64,000 nt of DNA from Terriglobus tenax (GCF_025685395.1 NZ_JAGSYA010000004.1:2170001-2234000); one strand, 5' to 3'; numbered from the stretch's first letter, positions 26,429-38,000 are shown. Notes: generated by a model not told the origin, from the letters alone. Made by a program: numbers and translations.

Positions 26429-28082
26429 CGGTCGTCACCTCTTGTTTCTGCTTGTGGGCCAGCCACTCAAAGTCGTACGCTTCGTGATCCACGTACGGAA
26501 TTTCCGTAAAGTTCTCCGTCAGCGGCGGGGACTGCAGCTGCCACTCCAGGCCGGTAGCCTGCCACGGATTCGAACCCGCGATCTCGCCATACTTCAGCGA
26601 CCACGCCAGGTAAATAATCGGGAGCAGGTAGCCGACGCCCAGAACAGTAGCGCCTGCCGTCGACAGAACATTCAGCACCTGGTAGTCGGCCGGATACGCG
26701 TGGTAACGGCGCGGCATACCCAGGTAGCCAAGGATGAACTGCGGGAAGAAGGTCAGGATAAAGCCAATGAAGGTCGTAACCGCGGCCAGCTTCGAGATCG
26801 ACTCGGGGTACATACGGCCCGTCATCTTCGGCCACCAGAAGTGGACACCCGCGAGGAAGGCCATCAGCATGCCGCCCACCATGACGAAGTGGAAGTGCGC
26901 CACGATGAAGTAGGTCTCGGTCAGGTGGATGTCCATGCCCAGCGAGCCAAGAAACACACCCGTCAGACCACCGATGGTGAACAGACCGATGAAGCCGAAG
27001 GCATAGAGCATCGGCGTCTCAAAGGTGATCGAGCCCTTATACAGGGTCGCCGACCAGTTGAAGATCTTGATGGCCGAGGGAACGGCGACCAGCATCGTCA
27101 GCAGCGAGAAGACCAGCGCCGAGTAGTTGGACACACCCATAATGAACATGTGGTGCTCCCACACGAAGAAGCCGAAGACCGCGATGGCTACCGAGGAGAA
27201 CGCGACCGCCGTGTAGCCGAAGGGACGCTTGCGGCTGAAGGTGGCGATTACCTCAGAGATCACGCCCATACCCGGCAGAATCATGATGTACACGGCAGGG
27301 TGCGAGTAGAACCAGAAGAGATGCTGGAACAGCAGCGGATCGCCGCCACGGGCTGGATCGAAGACGCCGATGCCGACCGTGCGCTCAAGAGCAACCAGCA
27401 CAACCGCGATGGCCAGAACCGGGGTGCCGAGCACCATCAGGATAGAGGCCGCGTAGTTGGACCAGACAAACAGCGGCATACGGAACCAGGTCATACCCGG
27501 AGCGCGCATGCGGTGGATCGTCACGATGAAGTTCAGACCCGTGAAGATTGAGCTGAAGCCCGCGATGAAGATGGCCAGGCCGGTCGTCACTACGTGCGTA
27601 TTCAGATAATGCGTCGACAGCGGCGTGGTAAAGGTCCAGCCGGTATCCACACCACCCAGCACCAGGGCCGACAGGGTGAAGACGCCGCCAGCCATGTACA
27701 GGTACCAGCTCAGCAGGTTGATGCGCGGGAAGGCAAGATCCTTGGCCCCGATCATGATCGGGATAAAGAAGTTGCCGAGCGTTGCAGGAACCGAGGGCAC
27801 CAGGAACAGGAAGATCATCACGATGCCGTGCATCGTGAACATCTTGTTGTAGGTGTCGGCAGCCAGCAGGTCACCCGCCGGAGTCAGCAGCTCAAGACGC
27901 ACCAGACCGGCAAACGCTCCGCCCAGGAAGAAGAAGGCGGTAATCGAGAGCAGGTACAGCATACCGATCCGCTTATGGTCCCCGGTCAGCAGCCAGCTCA
28001 GCAGGCCGTGCTCGTTATTGATGTAATTCCGCTTCGGCAGAGCGGCTGTGCTCTGATCCGGAAGGCTAACGATAGTGCTCAT
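26421..28082 (-). CDS. ctaD: Cytochrome c oxidase subunit I (haem a / a3-CuB)
   Basis: Catalytic subunit that reduces O2 to water and pumps protons. The 553-aa protein contains the CuB and haem ligands in the expected helices: [27 protein letters not shown] (low-spin haem His), [18 protein letters not shown] (CuB His and the cross-linked Tyr), HHMFIMGV (CuB His pair) and HFHFVMVGG (haem ligands). SHPAVYI with Tyr indicates the A-type family. Its ATG overlaps the ctaC stop (ATGA). Confidence 0.97.
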
Positions 28083-29122
28083 GGCTTCACCATCCCCGGC
28101 GTGGTCGGCGCCGTTTCTGTGGACGTTGACGTGGTCAGTGTCTGCTGGACACGGTAGTTGGTCTTCAGGGACTTGATGTATTCCACCAGGTCGATCAGGC
28201 CTTCTTCGCTGATCTGGCCCTGGTAGGTCGGCATAATCGGCTTATAGCCGGCCGGAATGTGCGAGGACGGGTTCAGGATCGTGTCGCGCAGGTAAGCCTC
28301 GTTGGCAATCTGCGTCGATCCGTCTTCCATCTGGACCTTGCTGCCATATAGGCCAGGAAGGTTCGGTCCGCGTGCACCCGCTTCACCGGTGTGGCACTGG
28401 TTGCAGCCCAGGCTGGCAAACAGGCGCTCGCCGTTCTGCGCCAGGCTCATGCCGCTGGTCGAGGCCTCAGTCCACTTCTGGTAATCATCGGGCGTCAGTG
28501 CGGTGACCGTGCCGATCATGCCAGAGTGCAGCGTGCCGCAGTACTGGGTGCAGAACAGGTGATAGACACCCGGCTCGGTGGCGTTGAACCACACCGTCGT
28601 GTAACGGCCGGGGATCACTTCACGCTTCACGCGGAACTCGGGGATCGAGTACGAGTGGAAGACGTCCTGCGAGATCATGGTCAGCTGCACCGGACGGCCG
28701 GTCGGCACGTGGAGCGCGTTGATCTCATGCTGGCCACCCGGATGCTCGGCCTTCCACATCCACTGCTTGCCGACGATGTAGATGTTCATCGAGTTGGTCG
28801 GCGGGTTATAGATGCGGAAGTACAGCAGAGCGCCCCACACAAACGCCACCAGGAAGATGACCAGGGGGATGATTGTCCAGGTCGCTTCCAGCAGCGTCGA
28901 ACCCTCGATCTGCGTCGCCTCAGGATTGCGGTCCTTGCGGTAGCGGATCGAAAAACCAAAGACCAGTGCGCCGACGATAACCACGCCGACAAGCGTCATT
29001 GCCAGCAGGAAGAAGTAGAGTGCGTCGGTGTAGGGAGCAATGGTCGACGCCTCCTTCGGGAACAACGCCGAAGAGGTGAGCCACTTGTTTAGAAATTGCC
29101 AAAGTACCGGACTGATTCCCAT
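28079..29122 (-). CDS. ctaC: Cytochrome c oxidase subunit II with fused cytochrome c domain (caa3 type)
   Basis: Electron entry subunit: accepts electrons at CuA and, here, through its own haem c. The 347-aa protein has two N-terminal TM helices (about 32-56 and 80-100), a cupredoxin domain with CuA ligands in [13 protein letters not shown] and the upstream histidine in [10 protein letters not shown], and a C-terminal cytochrome c domain with CNQCH (about residue 245) and a likely distal Met in KPIMPTY. The fused haem defines a caa3 oxidase. The chain act to cta in one operon suggests direct transfer from ACIII. Confidence 0.96.
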   Translation of the reverse strand: MGISPVLWQFLNKWLTSSALFPKEASTIAPYTDALYFFLLAMTLVGVVIVGALVFGFSIRYRKDRNPEATQIEGSTLLEATWTIIPLVIFLVAFVWGALLYFRIYNPPTNSMNIYIVGKQWMWKAEHPGGQHEINALHVPTGRPVQLTMISQDVFHSYSIPEFRVKREVIPGRYTTVWFNATEPGVYHLFCTQYCGTLHSGMIGTVTALTPDDYQKWTEASTSGMSLAQNGERLFASLGCNQCHTGEAGARGPNLPGLYGSKVQMEDGSTQIANEAYLRDTILNPSSHIPAGYKPIMPTYQGQISEEGLIDLVEYIKSLKTNYRVQQTLTTSTSTETAPTTPGMVKP

Positions 29123-29132
29123 CGTTTCCCTT

Positions 29133-30035
29133 TTATCCGTTCTGTCGCTTCGTCAAAGAATGATCACGTCCCAGCTTCATATCCCGCCGGAACATCAAGA
29201 ACATGAACCCACCCAGGCCAGCCACGGTGATCATGCCGCCTAGTTGCACCACGCGAGCCACAATCAGGCTGTGCTTGTTCTGCTGCGGGTCGTAGTGATA
29301 GCAGTACGTCAAAATGTTTGCGACCGGCGAACCGATCTTGTTGCCAGATGCCTCAATCAAACCGAGCAGCAGGTCCTTCGGCGAGTACTCCACACCCATG
29401 TAGTACTGTGCCAGCCGGCCCTCCGGCGTTACCACTTCCAACGCCGATGCGTGCGCGAACTGCGAGGTCTTGCCATCGGCGCTCTTCACCTCGACATAGC
29501 CATAGCCAGAGGCCTTGGAAGCCGCGTCGATCGAAGACTTCGGTCCCACCAGGAAGTGCCAGCCATCGGCTGTCTCGGGGTGACCGTAACGCTTTACATA
29601 CATCGCCTTCTTCTCGGCCGCATCCTGCGGGGTCTCCCGCGGGTCAATCGAGACCATGACGATCTGGAAGTCCTTGCCCGGCTTCAGCTTCACCATCTGC
29701 AGAGCAGAGGCCATGCCATCCATCTCCTCAGAGCAAAGCATCGGGCAGCGGTAGTAGACCAGGGCAAACAACCCGGCCTGTTTCCCGTTGAAGTAATCGC
29801 CCAGCTTGACGGCCTTTCCGGTCTCATCCGTAAAGGGCGCATCGAGCGGCAGAGGAGCATTCAGATGCTGCTCCACGCCCACGCGCTGCAGAACCGTCGG
29901 CAACTGTCCGCCGCTGTTCTCGCCAGACTGCTTGTCCCCATAACCCGACACCTGCCCCATCGCGGAGGCGCACGCCAGCGCGCAACCCAGCAGGGCAGCG
30001 AGGCGAGACTTCCGGATTGGCCGCATCGTCGTCAT
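29133..30035 (-). CDS. sco: SCO1/SenC-family copper chaperone
   Basis: SCO proteins deliver copper to the CuA site of oxidase subunit II. The 300-aa protein has a signal peptide (about 1-27), the copper/thiol motif CPMLC, the conserved histidine in FAHASALEVV, and a C-terminal TM helix (about 262-285), so it is probably anchored facing the periplasm. Position directly before ctaC fits assembly of CuA. A second in-frame ATG at 30026 is possible. Confidence 0.93.
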   Translation of the reverse strand: MTTMRPIRKSRLAALLGCALACASAMGQVSGYGDKQSGENSGGQLPTVLQRVGVEQHLNAPLPLDAPFTDETGKAVKLGDYFNGKQAGLFALVYYRCPMLCSEEMDGMASALQMVKLKPGKDFQIVMVSIDPRETPQDAAEKKAMYVKRYGHPETADGWHFLVGPKSSIDAASKASGYGYVEVKSADGKTSQFAHASALEVVTPEGRLAQYYMGVEYSPKDLLLGLIEASGNKIGSPVANILTYCYHYDPQQNKHSLIVARVVQLGGMITVAGLGGFMFLMFRRDMKLGRDHSLTKRQNG

Positions 30036-30037
30036 GG

Positions 30038-30697
30038 TTACTTCTTCTCTTCCTTGGCAAACTCGAGCTTCTGCTCGCGTTCAGCAATCTTGTCCTGCTC
30101 GTATCCACTGCGGGCAAAACCGTTGGTCAGCGGAGCCTGTACCTTCGGAGCCACATCGCCGGTCATATGGGCGGTGGTCTCGGCGGCCTTGGCATCAGCT
30201 GCCAGGGGCAGACCACGCTCGACCGTCAGCTCCATCGCACGCTCAATCGGAATACGAACCGAGTTCGGCATGCCCTGCACCTGGGAGTAGTTCTCCAGGA
30301 GCAGATCTTCCTTGGCGTGCAGCGAGGTCGAACCCTCGTTGCCATCATCCGGATCCAGGCGCGGACCAGGGAAGGTCTTCACGATCTGGGCTGCCGAGTT
30401 CTGCTCGAACACCGGGTTTGAGGTCAGACCGTTACCCACCTTGGGAGCAGCATAGGCAGCGTGCCACTTGTCCATCGGGCCGTCATCCTTCGACAGCTGG
30501 CCGTTGACCAGCTTGCCGATAAAGAAGCAGACCACGAAGAAGACGGCGACGAAGCCAGTCAGGCCGGCGATGAAGACCACGACGCCGCTGACATTGACGT
30601 CCGTAACTTCATAGCCCGGATTCTCAGGATCGTTGACCTGAGGATGCGGATTCGGATTCAGCGTATCGCCGCTGCGTTCGTTCGGATTAGTGAGCAT
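30038..30697 (-). CDS. Membrane protein of unknown function in the act-cta operon
   Basis: The 219-aa protein has a proline/asparagine-rich start, one hydrophobic helix (about residues 37-63, GVVVFIAGLTGFVAVFFVVCFF), then a long soluble, probably periplasmic, region with no cysteines and no CxxCH. A charged helical tail (REQKLEFAKEEKK) closes it. I know no named family. It overlaps the 3' end of actF by 11 bp and is followed by sco after 2 bp, so it is co-expressed with the respiratory chain; an assembly or linking role between ACIII and oxidase is inference from position. Confidence 0.75.
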   Translation of the reverse strand: MLTNPNERSGDTLNPNPHPQVNDPENPGYEVTDVNVSGVVVFIAGLTGFVAVFFVVCFFIGKLVNGQLSKDDGPMDKWHAAYAAPKVGNGLTSNPVFEQNSAAQIVKTFPGPRLDPDDGNEGSTSLHAKEDLLLENYSQVQGMPNSVRIPIERAMELTVERGLPLAADAKAAETTAHMTGDVAPKVQAPLTNGFARSGYEQDKIAEREQKLEFAKEEKK

Positions 30698-32009
30698 GTT
30701 CGGGCTCCAGAATCTCTTCGGTATGCGGGTCGTTCTCGACCACGATCGGACGCGACATCAGGGTCGTCAGGTAGTAAGCCACCCAGAGAGCGAAGACAGC
30801 GACCGGCACCGTGATGTAGGCCAGGATGCTGAAATTGCCGCTGAGGTGCAGGTTCCGTGCCGCATCCGGGAAGTTCGGCTCAATCAGCCAGAACAGATCG
30901 AAGGCGCGGGCGAAGATCATCCAGCCGGTCAGGGCCAGCATCTTCGACTTCGAGCGCTTCAGATCGCGCGACAGCAGGGCGCAGAACGGAATGACCCAGT
31001 GGAAGATGAAGTCGCAGGTGCAGATCACCCACCATCCGCCATTGATGCGGTTCAGGTACCAGGGAATCTCTTCAGGCTGGTTGCCCGACCAAATGATCAG
31101 GAACTGCGCGAAGGAGAGATAGATGTTGAGCATGACGAAACCCAGCATGAACTTGCCCAGGTCGTACTGCTCGGTCTTGCGCAGGATCGTCGCCATCGGC
31201 TCGTAGCTCGACAGGCGGATAACCGTGTGTACCGCCAGAGCCAGAACGATATAGCCCTGGCCAACCAGGAAGAGCAGGCCCCAGACTGAGGAGTACCAGG
31301 TCACGTCCAGCGCCATTACCAGGTCAATGGCAACCACAGTCAGCAGGATGACGTAGATCAGAACGCCGATGCCCGACAGGTTTTCAAACTTGATGCGCCA
31401 GCGATCGTAGCTGCCCTGCGAACCCTTTTCCGGGTCAGCATCGCGCTGCAAAGACCACTTGTTCAGCAGCGTGGCGAACAGGATCAGGATGCCGAAGACA
31501 ACGACCATCTGCACGGCAACACTGGTCGGGCTCAGCATGGGACGCTTGAAGTTCAGCGAATGGGCCTGCGCCTCGGTGATGAGCTTGCTGTGCAGAGCCT
31601 CTTCCGTCGCTTCAACCGTGGTGTACTTCGCCCACTGATAGAGACGGCCGCCCCAGACCAGGATCGGGATGACCAGGACAGCGACCAGGGGAAGCGTGCG
31701 GCTCATGGCCTCCAGCGGACGGCGGAGCAGAAGGCCCCACTTACCACCCGAGACATACTGCAGCATCAGCAGGCAGAGACCGCCGCCGGCGACGGAGAAG
31801 GTCAGTATCCAGCCAAGCAGGTAACCGCGCAGAACGTGGTCCGCACCGCCGCTGAAAAGGAAGAGCAGCGAAGCGATTGCCGCGACCGCCGCCACAAGTA
31901 GAGCGCGCGTACGCCATGCGCCAACCACCTCAGGCGCTGCCAGCGACGCCGGCAGGGTCTTCGGCCCGTGGTGAGCTCCGTGTCCGTGATGTTCTTGTCC
32001 GTGTGCCAT
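30687..32009 (-). CDS. actF: Alternative complex III subunit ActF (quinol-binding-like membrane subunit)
   Basis: ActF is a polytopic inner-membrane subunit of the quinol:cytochrome c oxidoreductase ACIII, distantly like ActC/NrfD. The 440-aa protein starts with a His-rich tail (HGQEHHGHGAHHG) and shows about ten hydrophobic segments, for example LLVAAVAAIASLLFLFSG and LGWILTFSVAGGGLCLLMLQ. WWVICTCDFIFHWVIPFCAL is typical of this subunit. Position sixth in the act order fits. Confidence 0.92.
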   Translation of the reverse strand: MAHGQEHHGHGAHHGPKTLPASLAAPEVVGAWRTRALLVAAVAAIASLLFLFSGGADHVLRGYLLGWILTFSVAGGGLCLLMLQYVSGGKWGLLLRRPLEAMSRTLPLVAVLVIPILVWGGRLYQWAKYTTVEATEEALHSKLITEAQAHSLNFKRPMLSPTSVAVQMVVVFGILILFATLLNKWSLQRDADPEKGSQGSYDRWRIKFENLSGIGVLIYVILLTVVAIDLVMALDVTWYSSVWGLLFLVGQGYIVLALAVHTVIRLSSYEPMATILRKTEQYDLGKFMLGFVMLNIYLSFAQFLIIWSGNQPEEIPWYLNRINGGWWVICTCDFIFHWVIPFCALLSRDLKRSKSKMLALTGWMIFARAFDLFWLIEPNFPDAARNLHLSGNFSILAYITVPVAVFALWVAYYLTTLMSRPIVVENDPHTEEILEPEHAH

Positions 32010-32045
32010 TCTCTACGGCCTTAATCCTTCTTCAGGTCTCAAAAA

Positions 32046-33131
32046 TCAGTCGGTTCCGAGGTAAGCGATCAGGTGATCGATATCGGTGGAGTTCAGCTTC
32101 GATGCGAAGGACGGCATCTGAATCTTGCCCGTCGCGATGCCCTGCGTCACTACCTGGCGAATGCGGTCCGGTCCAACCCGGCTCACGATTCCAACCAGCG
32201 AGGGGATGTTGGGCGGAAGACCCGTGCGCGTTGCCTGGTGGCAGGGCACGCAGTTGGCCATATACACACCCTTACCCGCAGCAATGTCCTCAGGTGAAGG
32301 ACCCTTGGGCTTGGTCAGCGCCGCGGTCTTCGCGGTTGCCGGAGCAGCGTCCTTGGTCACAGCCGGAGCGGGAGCCTTCTGGTTCTCACCGGTAGCCGGA
32401 GCCACCGAAGAGGTTCCGCTCGCCGCCGGGGTTGCCGGCTCAGCTGCCTTCGGCACCTCGGGGGCAACCGGTGCAGCCGTGTTCGGCACAGACCAGTCAG
32501 CCGCGTAGCCGGGAGGCATTCCCTGCTCTTCAGCAAGCTTCGACAGCGGCTTGACCTCCACGCCCGTCGGCACATCGGCCGGCTTGGCATTCTGGCTCAG
32601 CTGCAGGGCGCGGACATAGGCTGCTACCGCCCAGCGGTCGGCCGGGGTCAGCTGCGCCGAGTAGTCCGGCATCGCGCCGTAGCCGTTGGTCATCACACTG
32701 AAGAAGTGACCGAGCGGCGCCGAACGCAGGCGCTCCGTATGGAAGTTGCCGGCCAGCTTATAGCCACGCTCGACAATCTCTCCGGCGCCATTGCCTACAC
32801 GCGAGTGGCACGGTGTGCAGTAAATGTTGTAACGCTCCTGGCCGCGCTTGAGCACGGCGGCAGTCGCCTCGAACGGCATGCCGTCGCCTTCCTTACCGTC
32901 CACCAGACCGGTGTAGAAGTAGCTGTCCTCGTGCAGCTGGCCACGGCCCACGGTGTTCTCCACCTGGGGACGGGCCGAGCGGCCGTCAGCAAACATCGGC
33001 GTCGAACGCTGCGGGAACATCTTCGGCTGATCATGCATGTCCTGCCGGCAACCGGTCAGCACAGCTACGCTGGCCAGACCTGCCGCAAGGATGATGCGTG
33101 CGCCTTGTACCTTAATCCATGCGCCCTGCAT
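32046..33131 (-). CDS. actE: ACIII cytochrome c subunit ActE, two-haem form
   Basis: A lipoprotein cytochrome c of ACIII, 361 aa. LTGC at residues 25-28 is a lipobox, so it is likely tethered to the membrane. Haem motif one is CTPCH (105-109) in a normal ActE domain with GAMPDYSAQLTPADRWAV. A proline/alanine-rich linker (about 215-280) leads to a second cytochrome domain with CVPCH (294-298) and MPSFASKLNSTDIDHLIAY. Described ActE proteins carry one haem, so the extra domain looks like a fused electron carrier that could hand electrons to the oxidase. The ATG overlaps the actD stop by one base. Confidence 0.92.
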   Translation of the reverse strand: MQGAWIKVQGARIILAAGLASVAVLTGCRQDMHDQPKMFPQRSTPMFADGRSARPQVENTVGRGQLHEDSYFYTGLVDGKEGDGMPFEATAAVLKRGQERYNIYCTPCHSRVGNGAGEIVERGYKLAGNFHTERLRSAPLGHFFSVMTNGYGAMPDYSAQLTPADRWAVAAYVRALQLSQNAKPADVPTGVEVKPLSKLAEEQGMPPGYAADWSVPNTAAPVAPEVPKAAEPATPAASGTSSVAPATGENQKAPAPAVTKDAAPATAKTAALTKPKGPSPEDIAAGKGVYMANCVPCHQATRTGLPPNIPSLVGIVSRVGPDRIRQVVTQGIATGKIQMPSFASKLNSTDIDHLIAYLGTD

Positions 33132-33673
33132 TAGAGATCCACCTCCACCACACTTACCGCGTGGAACTGCTCGAGGAAGGCGCGCGTCTCGTTCGCATCG
33201 AACTTCGGATCGATCGCCTCCAGGCACAGGAAGAACTTATGGTCGGTCGCGCCCTGACGGAAGTTCGGGGCGTTGAACAGCGGGTGATACGGCTGCGGCA
33301 GACCGTTCAGAGCCAGCATGCCAAAGGCAGCCGACAGACCGGCAAACAGAATGGTCCACTCGTAGGTCGGAATAATGAACGCCGGCCAGCTGAACATTGG
33401 GCGGCCTGCGATGTTCAGCGGATAGCCCCAGCGCGAGATCCAGGTCTGCATCAGGAAAGCCGTCGTCAGGCCCATGATGCCGCCCATCAGCGTCAGCAGC
33501 GGAACGCGGTTCTTCACCACGCCCAGCGCCTCTGCGGCCTCTTCCACCGGATACGGCGTGTAGCACTCCATCCGGCGGTAGCCCGCAGCCGAGGCAGCCT
33601 CGGTCGCGTGCACCAGCGCGCCAGGAGTATCAAACTCCGCCAGCAATCCGTAGATTCCTTCTTGTACCGGCAT
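33131..33673 (-). CDS. actD: Alternative complex III subunit ActD (DUF3341)
   Basis: The 180-aa membrane subunit has the DUF3341 pattern: GIYGLLAEFDTPGALVHA at the N-terminus, ECYTPYPVEEAAEALG, then two TM helices (about 55-78 and 95-120) with WPAFIIPTYEWTILFAGL, and a C-terminal ferredoxin-like strand region. ActD contains no cofactor. It starts with an ATG overlapping the actC stop (TAATG) and ends overlapping the actE ATG in the same way, so translation is coupled on both sides. Confidence 0.95.
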   Translation of the reverse strand: MPVQEGIYGLLAEFDTPGALVHATEAASAAGYRRMECYTPYPVEEAAEALGVVKNRVPLLTLMGGIMGLTTAFLMQTWISRWGYPLNIAGRPMFSWPAFIIPTYEWTILFAGLSAAFGMLALNGLPQPYHPLFNAPNFRQGATDHKFFLCLEAIDPKFDANETRAFLEQFHAVSVVEVDL

Positions 33674-35091
33674 TAGGCGGTCTCCTCTACGGTGTTTTCT
33701 GAAGGCTTGATCTTGGTCTGCGGCAGCATCATCTTGATTTCGTTCATCGGAATCATCGGAGCCAGGCGCACGAACAGCAGGAACAGGAAGGCGAACATTC
33801 CCATCGTGCCGACGTAGAGCATGTAATCCCACTTCGTCGCCTTGTACGTGCCCCAGCTCGATGGCAGGAAGTCACGGTACAGCGAGGTGACGACGATGAC
33901 GAAGCGCTCAAACCACATACCCGTGTTGATGACCAGCGACAGCAGGAACAGGTAGGTCACATTGACACGAAGCTTGCGCGACCACAGCGTGGTCAGCGGA
34001 ATCGCGATGTTCGTCAGGATAAGGATCCAGTAGCCCCAGCCCATCGGGCCGAACATACGGTTCCACATCATGAAGAACTCCCAGTGGCTGGCCGAGTACC
34101 AGGCCATGAAGACTTCCAGGCCGTAACCGTACGCCACAATCAGACCGGTGCCGAGCATGACCTTAGCCATGTTGTCCAGGTGGCGCAGGGTGACCAGGTC
34201 TTCCATGTGGTAGAACTTGCGGATCGGAATGGCCAGCGTTAGCACCATGGCGAAACCGGAATAGATAGCGCCGGCAACGAAGTACGGTGGGAAGACCGTC
34301 GTGTGCCAGCCGGGCAGAGCCGCGACCGCGAAGTCGAAGCTGATGACCGTGTGTACCGAGAGCACCAGCGGAGTGGACAGACCGGCCAGAAGCAGCGAAG
34401 CCGTCTCATACCGCATCCAGTGGCGGGTGGAACCGCGCCAGCCGAGCGAGAGCAGGCCGTAGATGTACTTGGCCAGCGGCAGCTCTGCCTTGTCGCGCAG
34501 GGTGCCGAAGTCGGGAATCATGCCGATGTACCAGAAGACCACCGAGATCGTCGCATACGTCGAGACAGCGAATACGTCCCAGCAAAGCGGCGAACGGAAC
34601 TGCGGCCAGACGTTCATCGTGTTCGGATACGGGAACAGCCAGTAACCGAGCCACGGACGGCCAACGTGCAGGACCGGGAACAGGCCGGCGCAGCATACAG
34701 CGAAGATCGTCATCGCCTCTGCGAAGCGGTTGATCGAGTTACGCCAGGTCTGCTTGAAGAGCAGCAGAATCGCCGAGATCAGCGTTCCGGCGTGACCGAT
34801 ACCGATCCACCAGACGAAGTTGATGATGGCGAAACCCCAGGCGCCCGGGATGGTGACACCCCAGATACCCACACCCTTCAGGAAGAGCCAGGTGATGGCG
34901 ATTACCAGGAAGGTTGCCACACCCGCCGCCACGATCAGACCGAAGAACCATCCCAGGGGAGTGTTCGAGGTCAGAACCACACCGGCAATCTTCTCTGTGA
35001 CCGACTTGAAATTATGGCCCGGCGCGATGACTGCATATTCGCCAGTCTTCGGGTCGATCATCGGATCGCTAATTTGTCCCTTGGTCGCCAT
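33673..35091 (-). CDS. actC: Alternative complex III subunit ActC (NrfD/PsrC-like)
   Basis: Membrane subunit that holds the proposed quinol site of ACIII. The 472-aa protein has about ten TM helices. [29 protein letters not shown] and [20 protein letters not shown] are well-known NrfD-family features (histidine after GIG and before GRPW). It begins immediately after the actB stop, with no gap, and TAATG-couples to actD. Confidence 0.96.
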   Translation of the reverse strand: MATKGQISDPMIDPKTGEYAVIAPGHNFKSVTEKIAGVVLTSNTPLGWFFGLIVAAGVATFLVIAITWLFLKGVGIWGVTIPGAWGFAIINFVWWIGIGHAGTLISAILLLFKQTWRNSINRFAEAMTIFAVCCAGLFPVLHVGRPWLGYWLFPYPNTMNVWPQFRSPLCWDVFAVSTYATISVVFWYIGMIPDFGTLRDKAELPLAKYIYGLLSLGWRGSTRHWMRYETASLLLAGLSTPLVLSVHTVISFDFAVAALPGWHTTVFPPYFVAGAIYSGFAMVLTLAIPIRKFYHMEDLVTLRHLDNMAKVMLGTGLIVAYGYGLEVFMAWYSASHWEFFMMWNRMFGPMGWGYWILILTNIAIPLTTLWSRKLRVNVTYLFLLSLVINTGMWFERFVIVVTSLYRDFLPSSWGTYKATKWDYMLYVGTMGMFAFLFLLFVRLAPMIPMNEIKMMLPQTKIKPSENTVEETA

Positions 35092-38000
35092 TTATGCCAG
35101 CTCCAGCTCAGGATTCGGGTTGATGACTCCGGCCGTGTAGGTGGTACGCGGACGGTAGTTCAGGTCACCGAGCACGGCGTAGTTGCGCTCTTCTGCCTTG
35201 CGCTTGGCCACCTTGCTCGCCTTGTCGTTGATGTTGCCGAAGACGATGGCGTCGGTCGGGCAGGCCTGCTGGCAAGCCGTCACGATATCGCCGTCGCGAA
35301 CCTCGCGGTTTTCCTTGTCGGCCTCGATCTTCGCGGCCTGGATACGCTGCACGCAGTAGGTGCACTTTTCCATCACACCACGCGAGCGAACCGAAACATC
35401 CGGGTTGCGGCCCAGCTTCAGGCTCTCAGTCTCATAGTCTGAGTACAGCAGGAAGTTGAAGCGGCGAACCTTGTACGGGCAGTTGTTGGAGCAGTAACGC
35501 GTTCCAACGCAACGGTTGTACACCATCTGGTTCAGGCCTTCCGGAGTGTGAACCGTTGCTCCGACCGGGCAGACCTGCTCGCAGCCCGCGTTCTCGCAGT
35601 GCTGGCACAGCATCGGCTGGAAGTGCGCCTTCGGAGCATGCAGATCGCCCTCGAAGTAGGTGTCGATGCGGATCCACTGCATGTTGCGGCCAACCTTGAC
35701 CTGCTCGCGGCCAACCACCGGAATGTTGTTCTCCGAGTAGCAGCTGATGACGCAGGCGTTGCAGCCAACGCAGGAGTTCAGATCGATCGACATGCCCCAG
35801 GCGTTCTGGATCTTGCCGCTGGACTTGTCCGTATTCTTGTAGCTCCAGGCATCCGGGAAGAAGCTCATGTCCTCTTCCGGAGTCTCGCGCAGGCCAGGAC
35901 CTTCGTGCGCGAAGCCGGGGTTCTTCTTCGCCTCTTCTGCCGTGGCGTAGCGGATAATGCCGCGGACCTGCTCTTCGTTACCCGCCAGGGAGCGCGAGTT
36001 GGAGAAGTCCTTTTTGTAGCCCAGGCTCTCAATCGTCGACTGCGCGAAGTTACCGCGGTTGTCGAGCGAGTGAACGCTGGTCACGCAGAGGTCGTACGTG
36101 CCTTCCGTCTTCTTCGCCGAGCCGCCCGTCCAGGAAGCCGGAGTCGAAGTGCTGATGGTGTAGGCGTTAAAGCCGTGGCCCGTGGCAACGCGGCCCGTGG
36201 TGCGGCCGAAGCCGACATGCACGGTGATCGAGCCCTGCGGGTGGCCCGGAACCATCAGGACCGGAGCCTTGACCTTGTTTCCGCCAACCGTCAGTTCGAT
36301 GATGTCGGTCTCTTCGACGCCGAGCTTCTTCATGCTCTCCATCGACATCAGCGCGGCGTTGTCCCAGCTCAGGTGCGTGACCTGCTTGGGAACTTCCTGC
36401 AGCCAGCCGTTATTTGCGAAGCGGCCGTCATAGAGCGAGGCATCCGGCTTGAACGAGATTTCAAACTCGCCGGAGGGTACCGTGCTCGTCGGAATGCTGC
36501 CGGCCTTGGCCGTCACCGTCTTCGGAGCGAATGCGGTATCTGCCACCCAGCCGTCATGCAACGCCTTGCGCCAGCCTGCCTCAAAGCTTCCCTTGATATA
36601 GGTCTTGGCATTGGCCGTCACGGCATCATACGCCGAGGTCTGCGGGTTGCCGCTGAGCTGGGCCAGAACATCATGCGCCGTCTTGCCGCCATACAGCGGA
36701 TCAATCATCGGCTGAATGATGGAGATGGTGCCGTCATACGAGCGGGCGTCAGACCAGCTCTCAAGATAGTGAGCCTGGTTGATGTGCCAGTGCGCGATCA
36801 GGGCCGTCTCATCCACCTGCTGACCCAGGTGAACGATCACCTTGGCCTTCTCCGCAGCCTTGGCGAAGTTCAGGTCGCCAGGTGCCGCGTAAACAGGGTT
36901 GACACCCAGAATCACCAGCCACTGCACCTTGCCGGCATTCAGGTCAGCAACCAGGGCCTTCAGATCAGAGGTCTGCTGGCTCGGTACCGGGTTGACCGTC
37001 TCGGTGTAAACCACCGTCTTGCCCACGGCGCCGATCTGTGCGTTGATCAGGGCAGCGGCGGCGTGAACTGCCGGAGAGGTGTACTCACCCGGAATCACCA
37101 CAGCCTTGCCACCGGCCTTGGTCAGGTCAGCCTTGACCACTTCCAGGAACTTGGCCGCATCGGCCGGGGCGGAACCCTGTCCGGCCAGCGCGAGCGCAAA
37201 CTTCTCAAGGTCAGAAGGCTTCAGCGCCAGGCGATGCTCTGCCTTGAAACCGGTAACGCTGGGCATGGACTCCGCTACGTAAAGGCGGTTCTGCTCCTTG
37301 CTCTCTTCGTAGCGATGACGCTCAGCATACGCAGCCGACAGCGGAAGGAAGCCCGGGAAAGCGGCTCCGCCCAGGAAGTCAGCGTCCAGCGAGAGGATAA
37401 CGTCCGCCTCTTCCAGCTTGTACTGTGCATCGACATACTCGCCAAAAGCAGCCAGCGAACCGGCGCGGGCCGCATCGCGGTTGACCGGATCCCACTGGAT
37501 GAGCTTCGCCGCGGGATACTTGGCCTGCGTGGCCTTCCACTGCGCCGCCAGCGTGGGCGAGGTCACCGTTTCGCTCAGGATGTACAGTCCGGCACCCTGG
37601 CGCAGGCCGTCAAGGCCCTTCGCGATGGCGTCCTGGAAATCTCCCCAGCTCTTGGTGTTGCCTTCAAACAAAATGTGCTGCGAGCGGTCCGGATCGTACA
37701 GGTCCAGAACCGTGGCCTGGGTAAAGCCGTCCGACTTACCCTTCGATGCCGGGTGCTCCGGGTTACCGTCCACCTTGATCGGGCGGAAGGCATCCGACTT
37801 CACCAGCACCGGAACAGCGCCGGTCGGGAAGGGATGAGCCGTCGCGAAGTACATCGGCTTGCCGAGAACCAGGTCCTCAGGAGCCTTGACGTACGGATAG
37901 ATCGGTTCGTCGGGCTGCTTGGTGCAGCCGGTCAGTCCGGCAAGAGCGAACGAGGCGCCCATCACCTTCATGAAGCCGCGGCGCGAAACACCGGAGGTCA

